Source: Pseudisothecium myosuroides (lineage: Eukaryota; Streptophyta; Bryopsida; Hypnales; Lembophyllaceae). From it: DNA of 64,000 nucleotides. Shown piece by piece: positions 36,511-49,001 of this stretch (position 1 is its first letter; the number at the start of each line of letters is the position of its first letter). The notes below the pieces were generated by a model. It had not been told where the DNA came from. It made no database searches and saw nothing but the letters and a program-made list of their open reading frames with translations. The stretch spans positions 49,057,288 through 49,121,287 of the forward strand of contig OX637288.1 in NCBI GenBank assembly GCA_951799445.1, given 5' to 3'. The position numbers were made by a program, and so were the translations under genes.

Positions 36511-37106
36511 TATCACTAATGCACATACATTTATTAAAACTAAATTGCCATTATTATGTGTCTTTTGGCTTTAAATCAAAACTTCTATTCATGTGTGGTG
36601 ACATGAGCACCTTTTAAATGCAATTACTCACCATTTCAAATCCTCCCATGTCTATGATAGACAATTTTCTGAGATAATACAGTCTTAGGATGCTTTTGTG
36701 CTTTTGGCCCATCCGTCCTTTCAAGGTTAACTTAAAGAATTCTTCTCATGTTCTTCCTCAAATGCATGAACCAATTAAAGACACCCCACAAAGACTTTCA
36801 TCTATATCAATTCTAATTTTTTGTTGTACAATTTTGAAAGTTAACTTATCCTATTTATTTTTAGTGAATGTTGATCATTTCAAATAGTCAATTTAAAAAA
36901 AATTACATTGCCCAAATTTTTTAGATTTATTACATTAGATTTTATGAGCAAATTTTTATAAAGGATTGGAATTAGATACCTATAAGATAATTGCACCTAA
37001 TTGTGACTTGTTTGCAAAACCATCCTATATAGATTCTAGTCCAAAATGTACACACTTCATAGAATCAATTTTGGTACACTTGTTCACAATACTTTCAAAA
37101 TTTATA

Positions 37107-37187
37107 CTCCCTTTGTTTTTGAAAAAGCCTCGTGTTTCCTTTGTATTTTATAAAGGAAATACGGGTCTTTTTCAGAAATAGAGGGAG
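37107..37187. mobile_element. 81-base Stowaway-like MITE with TA duplication
   Basis: Starts CTCCCTTTGTTTTTGAAAAAG and ends CTTTTTCAGAAATAGAGGGAG, with TA on each side. The arms remain complementary inwards (GTGTTTCCTTT / AAAGGAAATAC), so the whole element folds into one hairpin. Confidence 0.87.
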
Positions 37188-38686
37188 TAGTTTATTCATA
37201 CAAAGTCAAGAAATATATTTTAAGATAATTTAGAATCCCCTATAAACTAACAACAAGATCCAACAAAAGCTTATACAATTCAATAATAGGAACCATGCTT
37301 AAGACCTTATTCAAATGATATTAGGTATTGTGGCCTTACTTTATGCATTCTATTGTATAAGGCCTAGCACGACCTATGTTTAACACTAAACCACCTAAAA
37401 ATAGTGGGAAGTGTGGCTCAAGCATAAGTGCTTACATAGGTTAACCCTTCAAGGTACATAAAGTGATTTTGTTTAGCAAAAGCAATCCATTTATGATTAC
37501 ATGGACCTCAAATACTTACACATTATATAATCAATCCTACCACAAACTAAAGGTCATTGTCATTGTGTACAAAACTTAGTAATTGTGCCTAAAAACACAA
37601 TTGAAGACAAGTTCTCAATCACAAACAAACTAACAAATTCTCAACTAGTTCAATCGGTCCAATTTTTTAGAAACCATTTTTTTTATCGGTAGATTGTCAA
37701 CATATAAAATTTCAAAGATAATGACAATTTTGTTTCAATGAACTTGAAAATTGAATTTATTACATGTTTATGAATTCAAAATACTTAAATGAAGAAATTT
37801 AATAGTCAAGTGACAACCTTGAGGTTGGTGATTGTTTTGTGTTGATGGCTATAAGATACAGAAAGATCACAAAACCATGAATCTAAACCTGAAATGCAAG
37901 AGAGACTAAAGTGATCAACAAATGACTTTTCAAGAAACTATAGAAATAAAGAATGTATCTATTCATCAAAGAGTTTGATGAATTTTAGCAAACTACTTGA
38001 GTAATAGGGCCTCATCATTCTAGGATTATATTGATGTGTATAGATAGAGTCAAAAATCCAATCTTGGATCATTTTTTAGATGTACGCAAATGAAAATCAT
38101 AAACTAAAAATATATAATTTAGAAAATGAAAGAATTTTTTCTTCTAATTTTTTTTAGTACCTTGTGTTTGGACGCTTCTAAGTTAAGTGGAGACATTATT
38201 TTTCAAGGAGGTCTCCAGTTTGATAGGATGAGTTTGTGCATCCAAAGTTCGTCGTCCATTCCTTGCGAAATGGTCAGTGACCTCTTATCTGCTTTCCTCG
38301 TTGTGCAGAATTAGGAATAGTTGAACCGAGGTTTTGAGGATCTTGAGGAGCTAAAGAATCTGTTTGCCTTCCCGTGTCGCATCTGGAAATGATGGAGCGT
38401 TTACGCCCAGCTGAAACGTCGAGGCAAGATTGCGCGTTGGTACGTTTTGCTGTTTTTTCCGAGCTCTTGGATTGCCTACAGTTGGAGAAAATGCCTACTG
38501 GCAATTAAAACTTAGGTTAAGTCCACGAGCGAAGCAGGCGCAGAAACACGGGTGGGTGAGGGAGGAGCTGGAGTCAGACATATGCGTGCATTGATTTCTA
38601 CCAGGGTTCCGTAGGGCCTCTGTCGGTTCCGTTAAATTCATTGAGCTTCGACTGCGCTGAGAGCGAACTATGGACAAAATTTCGGC

Positions 38687-41600
38687 ATGAGGCAATTGAG
38701 AACCAATTGGTGTTGGAGTGGTGACTTTGCGATGGCGCGGTTCACAATTTCACCTCTCAAGTGTCCTCTTCCCGCGTGGCATTCGCGCTCAATATCTTCC
38801 AAGAACTATTGCAGCACCATTTCAGGAATGTCATCCTCGAATTATAATTCGACCTTTCATGCCGCCTCCTTTATCCATAAATTTCATTCTTCGCCTTCTT
38901 CGCAAAATAAGGACGACGCTTTGCGGAGCACCCAGAGGCGGCTTACGAGATTCAGGGCTGCGGGTTTGAGTGATTTTGGCGGAAAGCGGCTTGTTGGGTC
39001 TAGTGCTCCAAGCCTTCGGGGTCATCACTTTTCACCCGTCAATTTGAAGAACAACGACAGTCGTGCAAGTAGGAGATTGATATGTAGCAGAGCCTGTTTA
39101 TCCTCTTCCACTCATAGTGGTATGCCCCTCCCATTCTGTTTTTTTAATCATTTTATTGTTGTTGCTCAAATTTAAACTCATGCTGAAAGAGTCGTGATTA
39201 GATTTCGTTAAGCAGAAAATTGTGCGCCCCTGATGGATGAGACATCGGCACGGAATTGTGTTCCACTATCAACTGGGCTGTCTTTCAATGAAGACTGTCT
39301 CTTGTAAACATCTGTCGACCTTGTTGATGATCCAGTTTCAGTTCCGTTTAAAAAGTTGGTCGAGGCTGTACACTCTAAATAGAGTCATTGTGTGCTGTTA
39401 TGTGTTCCAGGCGACTCTGTTCATGAAGAGAGGTTCGATGTAGTAGTGGTTGGGGGTGGTCATGCTGGTTGTGAAGCTGCTCTTGCGGCTGCACGAATGG
39501 GAGCGCAAACCCTTTTGCTGACGCTGAATTTGGACCGCATCGCCTGGCAGGTGTCTGTCTGTCTGTCTGTTCTCTCTTTGCTTGTGCAGTAATCATTTGT
39601 GGTCCGAATTTCATTGGAGTACAATTCATGTTTGCGGCATTATCTTGGGTATTCTGACTGCCCTTGGGGTTTGGGGGGGGCTTGTTCCGGTTGCGCAGCC
39701 TTGTAATCCAGCTGTAGGTGGCCCCGCAAAATCACAGTTGGTACATGAGGTGGATGCACTTGGTGGTGAAATTGGCAGAATCGCTGATAGGTATGTGCCT
39801 CCCTACCTCTTCTATGTTATTTCGCCTTGTGCCATGGCAGAGGCTCTGTTCCTGCCATTTCAGAAGATGGCATCGGTAGACATGCCTTATAAATGAAGTT
39901 CCCAGTTGCAGTCAAAGGCGTCTTGGACAGAATTGTCTAGGGTTTTTTGAAAATTATTACTGACCTTCTAGTCTTTAGCTTTGATTGCTCATTGCTGCTG
40001 ACATGGTCAAGAAAAGTTAAGCATATGTTCTCTATCTTATAAACGACCATTAAGTTTGTTCTCTTCTCTTCTGTTCCCTTTCTGAATTAGAACATATTTG
40101 ATTTGATAGATCGATGGATTCTCATTTAGATTATTTCGTACTCAAGGACCCCGACTTAGTCGCTGTGGTTCATCTGCAGGTGCTATCTACAAAAGAGGGT
40201 ATTGAATCGTTCGAAAGGTCCAGCTGTGTGGGCACTTCGAGCGCAGACTGACAAGAGGGAGTATGCCATGGAGATGAAGAAGATTGTGGAGAAGTGCGTA
40301 CTTGTCTATCTTATGATAACCTTTTTCTTCCTTTTTTTCAAGCTTCGTGGTATTCTTTGTCTTTAGTATCTAATCCGGTTGAAGTTCACCCGAGGATAGC
40401 ATAAAAGCGCCATTTTCAATACCCTTGTAGAGACATGATTATTGAATTACTTACTAGTTCCATGAGATTATGCTATTTTCGTACATCACTTGCTACTAGC
40501 AAAATGATTCTTTGCAGAGGGAATGTAGTGCTTATCACTGAAGCATACAAGAAGCCAAAGAGAGTCGGTCATTCTGACTTCATATCTTCTCCAGAATTAT
40601 TTACGTACCTATTTGGATCATATTACCCAACTGCATGTGCCTGGTTCGGATGGAGATTAACTTTGTATGCTGTTATTGTGATCAGCACACCAAACCTACA
40701 CATACGGGAGGCCATGGTAACAGATATACTTGTGGGAAGCAATGACGATGTAATAGGAGTGCGCACTTTTTTTGGAGTTGATTTCATTGCACCGTCTGTG
40801 GTGCTGACTACGGGCACTTTTATGAATGGAAAAATATGGGTCGGCCGCTCTTCTATGTCTGCAGGAAGGGCAGGGGAGTCAGCCTCAGAAGGGCTTACAG
40901 AAAACCTGCAGAGTTTGGGTTTTGAAACTGATAGGCTGAAGACGGGCACTCCAGCAAGAGTCGACATTCGCTCAGTGGATTTTTCAAAACTGGATGCACA
41001 ACCAGGAGATGAGGAGGTAAGTCGGTTAACCAGCTGACTTTGTACCCGGTTTCCTTTGAATTCCTCGAGTGAGAACGTGTTGATTTCTCTTACTTGTTGA
41101 ATCTCTTAGCTAATGTGTGTCTCGAAATATCAGTATGTTATGAAGTAATGACTCCATGGTGTCCTCGTGTGGCTACTTCAAATATAACGAACCTTGTGGC
41201 CACAACATGCCTTATGCGTGTATGCACATTGGAAGGTTTAGAAATATTCTAGGAATGCTTGATGCAATGAAAGTAGAAAGCCAGTTTGCCGCATCTCCAT
41301 TCGGCAATTGGAGATTACAGTTCACTTTGTAATGAGAGTTAATTACTGTAGATGCGGCTTCTTGTACTTTACTGGGGCCACGCCGAAAGCTGAGGAGTTT
41401 TTCTGCTTTGACTGGAGGTTTTTGCAGGTGAAATGGTTTAGTAACGATCCATCGGTTCACATTGAAAGAGAGCAGATGTGTTGCTACCTTACCCGTACCA
41501 CTTCTGCTACTCATAAAATGATTAGTGACAATTTGCACGAGACTCCTACCTATGGTGGTTGGGTTGAGGCTAAAGGACCTCGATATTGCCCTTCCATTGA

Positions 41601-44146
41601 AGACAAGGTGTTTATTACTGTCCTACCCTTTCCGATATGTTTCACTTGATACGTCGAGAAGATTCTAGTGCTTGGTCTGTCTAACCTGACAGTTCTCGTA
41701 TGACAGATTGTCAGGTTCAAGGACAAAGAAACTCATCAAATCTTTCTAGAACCTGAAGGCCGCACTGTGCCAGAGCTTTATGTACAGGTCAGTTTTATTT
41801 ACCAAGTATGTTCGTGCTTTAGCCGAAGTCCAGGTTTCTTTCAAACGTTAGAGTTTCCAATAGACTCTTGATGACCGTGTATTTCTAGCATGAATGACTT
41901 CTGTGCTATGGTGAATCCATTGTAGGCATGACATTCACTCTCGATCTAGTTCGAGTACCCTCTCCCTTGTTTTTTTTAATGTTTAAACAGATTTTGGGGA
42001 ATTTGTCAGGCTAGTGTTGTTCCTGTGTAGGTTTCCGGAACGATACGAAAAGTTTTTGCACTGTTTAGTGTTTGAGATGGTCATGAAAGTAGATTGAGCC
42101 ACCTCCATGACTAGTGATAGTTTATAATCTGGTTCTTGTATCATTGGAATTGCATAGGGATTTTCAACGGGATTACCTGAAAAGTTACAACTAGGTCTTT
42201 TGAGGACGCTTCCTGGACTTGAGAAGTGTGCTATGCTCAGACCTGCATATGCAGTGGAGTATGATTACCTGCCAGCTCACCAATGTCACCGAAGCCTGAT
42301 GACCAAGAAACTGGAGGGTTTGTTCTTCAGTGGACAAATTAATGGCACTACTGGTTATGAAGAAGCTGCTGCACAGGTCAGTCCACCAGAAAGCTTAGAG
42401 AGTTTTCAGCTTTTGTGCTTTCTGCCTCAATATTCTGCAACAAGCTAGTACTGGGCTGACTTTGAAATGAGACATTACCTGCCAGCTCCGATCTGTCGAC
42501 GTTGATTTAATTTCGCGGGTTGATGCTCAATAGGGACTTGTAGCAGGTGTGAATGCTGCACTTCGCGCAGATGGTAAACCATTGTTGGTGTTGGAACGCG
42601 AGAGCAGCTTCATAGGCACCTTGATTGACGATCTTGTCACCAAAGATTTGCGGGAGCCTTACCGCATGCTTACAAGGTTCGATCTGTTTTCAAATTTGCA
42701 AAGTTCAAGTTGGTGAACACGGTTCTTTTTTCCTTGAAGAAGTAAAATTTCCTGATGTTCTTCATGTATGACGATAGGAAGTGATCTAGAAGGATTGTGT
42801 TGAGTCCACACTCTGCTACGTATTGATTCCGTAACTCCTCCCTATCGTTCTGATCTTAGCGGACTAATTGGAAACTTGTCTATCATTGTTGGCAGTCGAT
42901 CAGAGCATCGTCTTCTGTTGAGAGCTGACAACGCAGACAGCCGATTAACTCCTCTGGGCCGTGACCTCGGCCTTGTCGATGACCGCATGTGGAACCTTTT
43001 TCAAGATAAACAATCGCACATTGTTGCAGAGAAACAACGACTGCAGACAACGAAAATTTCTCGTATGCAATTGACCGATGGTGTTTTAATTCATTTTGAG
43101 TGTGTCTTTGACTGGAACTTATTTCCCTTTCTTGACCGATTTTGAGACTCGTCTTGTTTCATGAGCAGCTGGTGACAAGATTGCAGAAGAGGTCGCTCAG
43201 ATTTCAGGGCAAGGAATAAAAGAGACCGTGCCACTAGGGACAATTCTAAAGCGGCCTCACGTTCATTACACAGTTCTGGACAAGCATGGGTTTGGAAATC
43301 CAGAACTCACCAGTATGGAGAAGGAATGCGTTGAGATTGACATCAAATATGCCGGCTTTATAATGCGCCAGCAAAGCCAGCTTGAACAGGTAAGTCGCTC
43401 AGTAGACCTTGTAGTGAACACGATAGGCAACAAGTAGTATTCTAGAGTTTTATTTGTTTTTTTCAGGACCTGATGTTCGTTAGAAAACTGTGAGCAGATG
43501 GCACACAAGCAGCACAAGGTTTTACCAGAAGATTTAGATTATCAATCTATCAAAACATTATCAATGGAGGCTCGAGAAAAGCTAACAAAGGTGATACTTT
43601 TCTTCCGATTTCTATCCTTGTTTTGGGTTCTGAGCATGCTGTTTGTGACGTATCCACGAGTATTTTCTCTTACCGATTCGATTTAATTATTTTACACTGA
43701 AGCGTGGAAGTAATCATGTATCCTCACATGTTGCTGGTACATAGATATGCCCTTGACTTTAGCCAGTCGGATTTATAGATTCAGTAGTGACACGATCTTC
43801 TACCCGAGTTGCTGTTTGCAGGACCCGTGGAAGTTGGATGTCGAGACCGGATCTTGGTGTGTGCTTGTGCCAAAAATTATATTTATCTCAAGCTGGAAAT
43901 GTAGATCATTGAAACTTGTTCTTGCTTGTGGATGTGCAGATACGACCTCAGAATATAGGGCAAGCTTCAAGAATAGGAGGAGTGAATCCAGCTGACATAA
44001 CGGCCTTGCTTATTCACTTAGAAGTTCAACGACGACAGAAGGAGGGATTAACAGGACGAGCGCCAAGACAAAATACAAGAAAATCTGGCAACACGGGCGC
44101 AGCTGATGAAGTGGAGCAAGCAGTGGAGCAAGCTGTGTCCGCTTGA
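38687..44146 (+). CDS. MnmG: Organellar MnmG/GidA tRNA uridine-5-carboxymethylaminomethyl modification enzyme (13 exons, 806 aa)
   Basis: Exons: 38687-39119, 39411-39550, 39699-39790, 40180-40293, 40686-41016, 41428-41607, 41707-41787, 42158-42376, 42534-42676, 42896-43062, 43169-43389, 43498-43590 and 43940-44146, in frame for 2421 bases with GT-AG borders. About 145 N-terminal residues, Ser/Arg-rich, look like an organelle transit peptide. The FAD-binding motif [16 protein letters not shown] starts near 152. The conserved redox Cys in PCNPAVGG is about residue 193 and the one in RYCPSIEDK about 424. [25 protein letters not shown] and the C-terminal [18 protein letters not shown] are present. 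With MnmE, this enzyme installs the cmnm5 group on wobble uridine of organelle tRNAs. Another in-frame ATG at 38732 is an equally possible start (791 aa). Confidence 0.95.
39551..39575. repeat. (GTCT)n microsatellite at an MnmG intron donor
   Basis: GTGTCTGTCTGTCTGTCTG begins exactly at the 5' splice site of intron 2, so repeat-length change would alter bases next to the donor. Confidence 0.8.
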
Positions 44147-44555
44147 TGAGCATTTTGATGAAGCCTGAGAACCCCGCGAGTAGTTGTCAGAATTTGCAAC
44201 ATGCCGTCGTTGGCGGTCCGTTGTCCTGTAGGGTAGGAAGAGGAGAGAGCGGCGTGTTCAAATCTGTTGGAATTCCTGGAATATCCATTTATCAGAAACC
44301 CTAACTGTACGATTATTGGGCGCTTTGGGAGGTGTTCCAAGCATCATCATGTTGCTCTGTCCAAGAAGACCAATGTTTTGGTCACTGCGCGTTGGTCACT
44401 GCGCGTAGTTCCAGTTATTGGATTCGTAATTTTGGGGGCAAAAGAATGGCAAATTAGGGATTATTCCAAATGTATTTTGGTCAACTCATTTTTGAGTAAA
44501 AAAAGATTCATTTTAGGCAGTCAAAGCATAAAGGTATAGGTAAACTATTTGTAAC

Positions 44556-44627
44556 ATTACTCAAATTGGGTACAAGTATTTCATCAAAACTTCAAATATG
44601 AAATACTTGTACCCAATTTGAGTAATT
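44556..44627. repeat. Perfect hairpin, ~28-base stem
   Basis: TTACTCAAATTGGGTACAAG followed by TATTTCAT is exactly complementary to the downstream ATGAAATA and CTTGTACCCAATTTGAGTAA, with a loop of about 13 bases. It probably derives from a small palindromic MITE. Confidence 0.85.
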
Positions 44628-44828
44628 GCACTTTTACAAACTATGCTCTTCAGTCAAAGCAGTCATTGCAGTTAATTGTACAAGGCATATAAGTAAAAAT
44701 CATTGTAGTTATTGTACTGTACAAGGCATATGCCCTACGTGAAGGTCAGATCTGATAGAAATTAAGTCATTTTTGTAAAAAATTGTTATGTGTCATCTTG
44801 TGAATGGTGGATCCTTGAGAATTTGATT

Positions 44829-45175
44829 TAGAAACTCAATTCCCGAATGTACATTGAATAGGGGTATTAAGGGACCCATATTAATTAATTGACATTTCAC
44901 ACTATATAAATATCTACCTTTTTTGTACATCAATAGTTATTGAAGTGTCCGGGGGTGTACATCATGTTTCAAACATCTACAGTTTTTAAGATAAGTCCCT
45001 TTAATTTTTTGGTCCCCTTAGTACCCCTATTCAATGCAAAAACTCAATTCCCGCACACTCAATTCCCGCACTTACTTTTACATACTGAATCAGACCTCAC
45101 ACTCAATTCCCACACACTCAATTCCTGCACTTACCTTTACATGCTGAATCAGACCTTCACGTACAGTAAGTAAAA
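44829..45175. repeat. Inverted repeat with tandem units
   Basis: Left AACTCAATTCCCG...TTGAATAGGGGTATTAAGGG pairs with right CCCCTTAGTACCCCTATTCAA...AACTCAATTCCCG. Further right, CACTCAATTCCYGCACTTAC and CATRCTGAATCAGACCT repeat in tandem, and AGACCTTCACGT pairs with ACGTGAAGGTC at 44737. The structure is centred near 44943. Confidence 0.65.
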
Positions 45176-48100
45176 ATCAAGTGACACGTTGTTATATCTT
45201 GTCTCTTCTTTCACCTCTAATAAATGAATACCATGGATATTATAAGAGAATGAATTCTACCCAATTAAGGTATAAGCATCCATGAATGTAGAAAACCATT
45301 TACAATACAATATGCAATTAAACTTCGAAAAATCTTAGTATGTTTATAATTTTTTTTTAAATTATCATTTTAAAACAAATATCATAATTTCCAACTTTTG
45401 ATGTGTTTTAGAAAAAGTCTTATGTGTTCATTCTACCTCAAAGTATTTGAAAAATCATATTATGTTCACTATGTTTATATAAATCTAGAAAATTATCATT
45501 TAAAATAAAATCATAATTCCCAATTTTTCATGTATTTTAGAAATAGTCTTGTGTGTTGATTCCACCCCAAAGTATTCAAAATTGCTTACAATATTTATTG
45601 AAGGTGTTTCCCATGATGACAAATAGTATCAAATTGTCAATTAAATCAAACATGGGAATGATAGAACAAGTAATATGACGCTAAGAGAATGAAAAGCATT
45701 CATAAAATCCTAGATTTGCACAAGTTTAGAAGACCAAATTTCAAATTTGTACAAGCTTTCATCTTTCAACCGTCACCATCTTGTCAATTTTAGACTAATG
45801 TAGAGTATTTGCTATAGAAAGGTCTTCATATTTTACTTTAGGATCAGTATATATTTTGTAAAAATATTGCACAAGATAATCTAACTAGTACACTTGCCAA
45901 CACAAGAAACGTTTTTTTAATTCCTTGCGGGCATTCTACTGAAGATTCCCTCCTCCAATGACAAAATTCCACTATTTTTTCAAAACAAAGAAAATGTAGT
46001 TCTTATAGGGAAATGTGAGACAGGGAATTTTAACAATTTTATCAAGGGAGAACTTGTGCATTTTTCAGTGTTATTTGCAGAGGTTCCCCACTACCAAATC
46101 AACTCAAATTATTTAATTTAGTATTCTAGAATGTAGATTTATGCTTGTAAAATCTAACTTTATTGTAGATTTTAGTTTGCATAATCAATTGAATTTGTAG
46201 ATTTTGCAGTCTCAAATCTCAATTCTATGTAGATTTGAATTTTAATCTCATTGATTTGTACATTTCAGAATTTTTAATCTGAACTCTTTATAGATTTCAA
46301 GAGTTAAAATTATTAGTAATATGTAGATTTCATTTGTTTAAATATTTTAAAATTCATATTTTATAAAACCTTAGAATTCTAAAATGTACAATCTCTAATT
46401 TGTTAGATTTCTTGTGATTAATGAATGATTGCAAGAAACACTTGTACTATTTGTTGCGTTTTGCATTTTTGTACTTTTTGTACTATGAATCACTTTCAGT
46501 ACTATTGAAGGCATGGAACATAAAATCTGAATGGTCAATTGGATTTCAAATTTATTATTTTGACAACATGTGATGTTCATCATTGGATGACAAAAATGGA
46601 TGGAAATACTTAATTTGCCATTAAAAAATAATTTTCATTGGCAGATAGAAGGTACTATGAGCCCCAGCAGTACTATTGAATCTTTTTGTATACCCTGAAG
46701 TACTATTTTGAGCCACATGCTACAATTTATCCTAGAAAATGAGACTTTTACATTTGGGTCATTGCAAGAAAGAGTGGTACTGGGTATTTGTCACAGCTAA
46801 AGTGTTTTAGCTTCCGTTTGCAATAACTTTTGCAGTATGACTCGCATAAATTTGAAATTTTTATTGAAGATGTTTGTCTTGAGTGTCATCATATCTTATA
46901 TTTTTTAGAAATTTTAAAAAATCATTTTATATTTAAAAATCAATTAACTTAATATATCACATTTTGAGTTTTAAGGGTTTTGAGTACTATGGAGTCCCCA
47001 AATTTAATGATTTAGAGCTGAAATTTCTATGGTCTATTCTCATAGTAGGAACTCATGTTTCTACCAAGGGGCATTTAAAAATATTTTATTTTATGTTGTC
47101 TACATCTATGCAAAAAGGGCTCCCTTGCGCACACAATTCTGAACATTGAAGATGGTTTCAAGATCATTTTTTTGCTGAAATCTCTTCATCATGAAGTCTT
47201 TCCAAATGGCCTATTTTTAGTTTCTTTAAAAATGGTTTTTCCTATTTTCTACTAATTAAAACGTCTAAGTATCTATTTTCTGGCAATTCTGCACTTTTCT
47301 AGTTCTTCCACTTAAAGAATTTTTTTGGACTTTTCCTTCATAGGGAACCTTCTTCTTACAAGTCTATACATTGGTCATATTTTTCATATTTTTTTTAAAA
47401 TGTTTTTCTAATTTTATAGTACTCCCGAAAAAAAGGCTCAAAATTGCCAAAGTGGAACAAAAACAGGCGGTCTTTCTTGCACCGGAAAACATAGGAATTG
47501 ACAAAAACTAGTTGGGAAAAACAGCAAAATCTCCACATCAATCACAAGGAATTTTAAACAAGTCTGCTATGCAATAATAATACTAACTTGCACTAATTTG
47601 GAAATTATGCAATTCGTGAGATACATAATTACTCTTATTTTCCATACTCTCTTAGCATAATATAATTATTTTTTAATTTTCATCTACTTTCATCCAATAT
47701 TCATCCAAATTAGGGTAGTCTATCTTGTCTCAGATTTTCCAGTCCTGAATGTCAAGGGCAACACAATGTGGACACTGAAGTTTGGGACCCTATTTCTTTT
47801 TCCATTCATTTTTCTTGTATAAGCAAGCCATGAACTTTTCCATTTTTATTAAAATACTCTTCATTATAATTTTATGCACAGAACGATACATGGGCAGGTG
47901 TCCAGCACAGCGAGTTCTACATACTACCGTAGTTCCTAAAGGGACGAACACACGTCAAGAATGGCCGTTTCATTGATATGCCACTGATCTCAAATTTAAC
48001 CTTACATTGTAGGAACACTATCACAAAATATGGACATTTCATCATGACAGGCTCCATTTCTCCAGACCTTCTAATCAAATCTGCTCATTGGGATCCAGAC

Positions 48101-49001
48101 AAGCGAACACTCAACAGATCATGCACGAGTCACAAATCTTCCGTTGAACGAACTCTAACGCACTGGCTCGCAAGCATCCAAGGTACAGACAATTAATGCC
48201 TGCACCATCACACAATTAATTACTTGGAGTCTCCCTTCCACTCCCTTCCCTTCCGTAAATCCTTTTTCTCTTGGAGTCTTCGGCACTGCAAGCGCCCACA
48301 GATCGAGGAGAGTCATGCATTGACAGGGAAAGCGCGATTCAGTCGACCGGGCCCTAGAATGTACAATGCAGTATGCAACACAGTAGTACTGGAAAGAGGT
48401 AATTCAAGAAGGCCCGAGCTAGAACACAGCGTACCTCCACAGAGAATAAGCGATAAGAACAAATGGAAGGGACAGTCGAAGGATAGAGCTTTCTTGATAG
48501 AACGTCAGCTACGAGTTCCGATCCCACCATCGCAGCTAGTTCCCTTAGCCTGAGTGAAAGTCAATGTTGCGAAACCAGGAACCACTGTGGATGATGTAAC
48601 GCCCAAAACAGCGCAAGTGTACTCTGATTGTATATTCTGCATTCATCAACCAGATGCCACATGAGCTGGGTCCCCACGAATTGAAGGGTGGGTTTCTGAA
48701 TCTACAGTCTGAACCTCAGGCACTACACAAACACACCTCATGGATACCGTGGACAACATGCTCCAGGAGCCAACTAGAAGGATCAGAACCCACGCAGGCC
48801 TGCGTATTCATTACATTAGTGAATTTCTGTTACTAGGCAGCTACAAACAGCTTGAATTCATGTACTCCTAATCCCTTAATTAATTACATGACCCTGCCAG
48901 TCAGACATGACCTACACAATTGCTTCAAATCCAGGGAATGGTTTTAGTCACTCGTCACAGACTCAAGGTGAGAAGTGACAGAAGCTACTCACATATTAAC
49001 T

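Larger units (their letters stand above)
31701..38686. other. AT-rich intergenic DNA between divergent IF-2 and MnmG
   Basis: Seven kilobases without a supported gene. It holds an (AT)n run at about 32509-32527, an Emigrant-like MITE at 36325 and a Stowaway-like MITE at 37107. A plus-strand frame at 35851-36171 has several Cys but no recognisable domain. The segment 31725-31800 resembles 44875-44945 (both contain ACACTATAAATAT-like sequence after GACA). The last ~450 bases before 38687 return to gene-island composition and should contain the MnmG promoter and leader. Confidence 0.55.
44147..49001. other. AT-rich intergenic DNA between convergent MnmG and ABCG
   Basis: No gene is supported. 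Near MnmG there is a perfect hairpin at 44556-44627 and a larger inverted repeat with tandem units at 44829-45175. Segments from 45200 to 47700 are AT-rich unique DNA. From about 47900 to 49001 the composition is gene-like and probably includes the ABCG 3' UTR. A plus-strand frame at 48224-48553 lacks any known motif and is taken as chance. Confidence 0.5.

Noticed and set aside
48224..48553. 109-codon plus-strand frame between MnmG and ABCG
   Set aside because: No domain and no exon chain; more likely overlaps the ABCG 3' UTR on the other strand.
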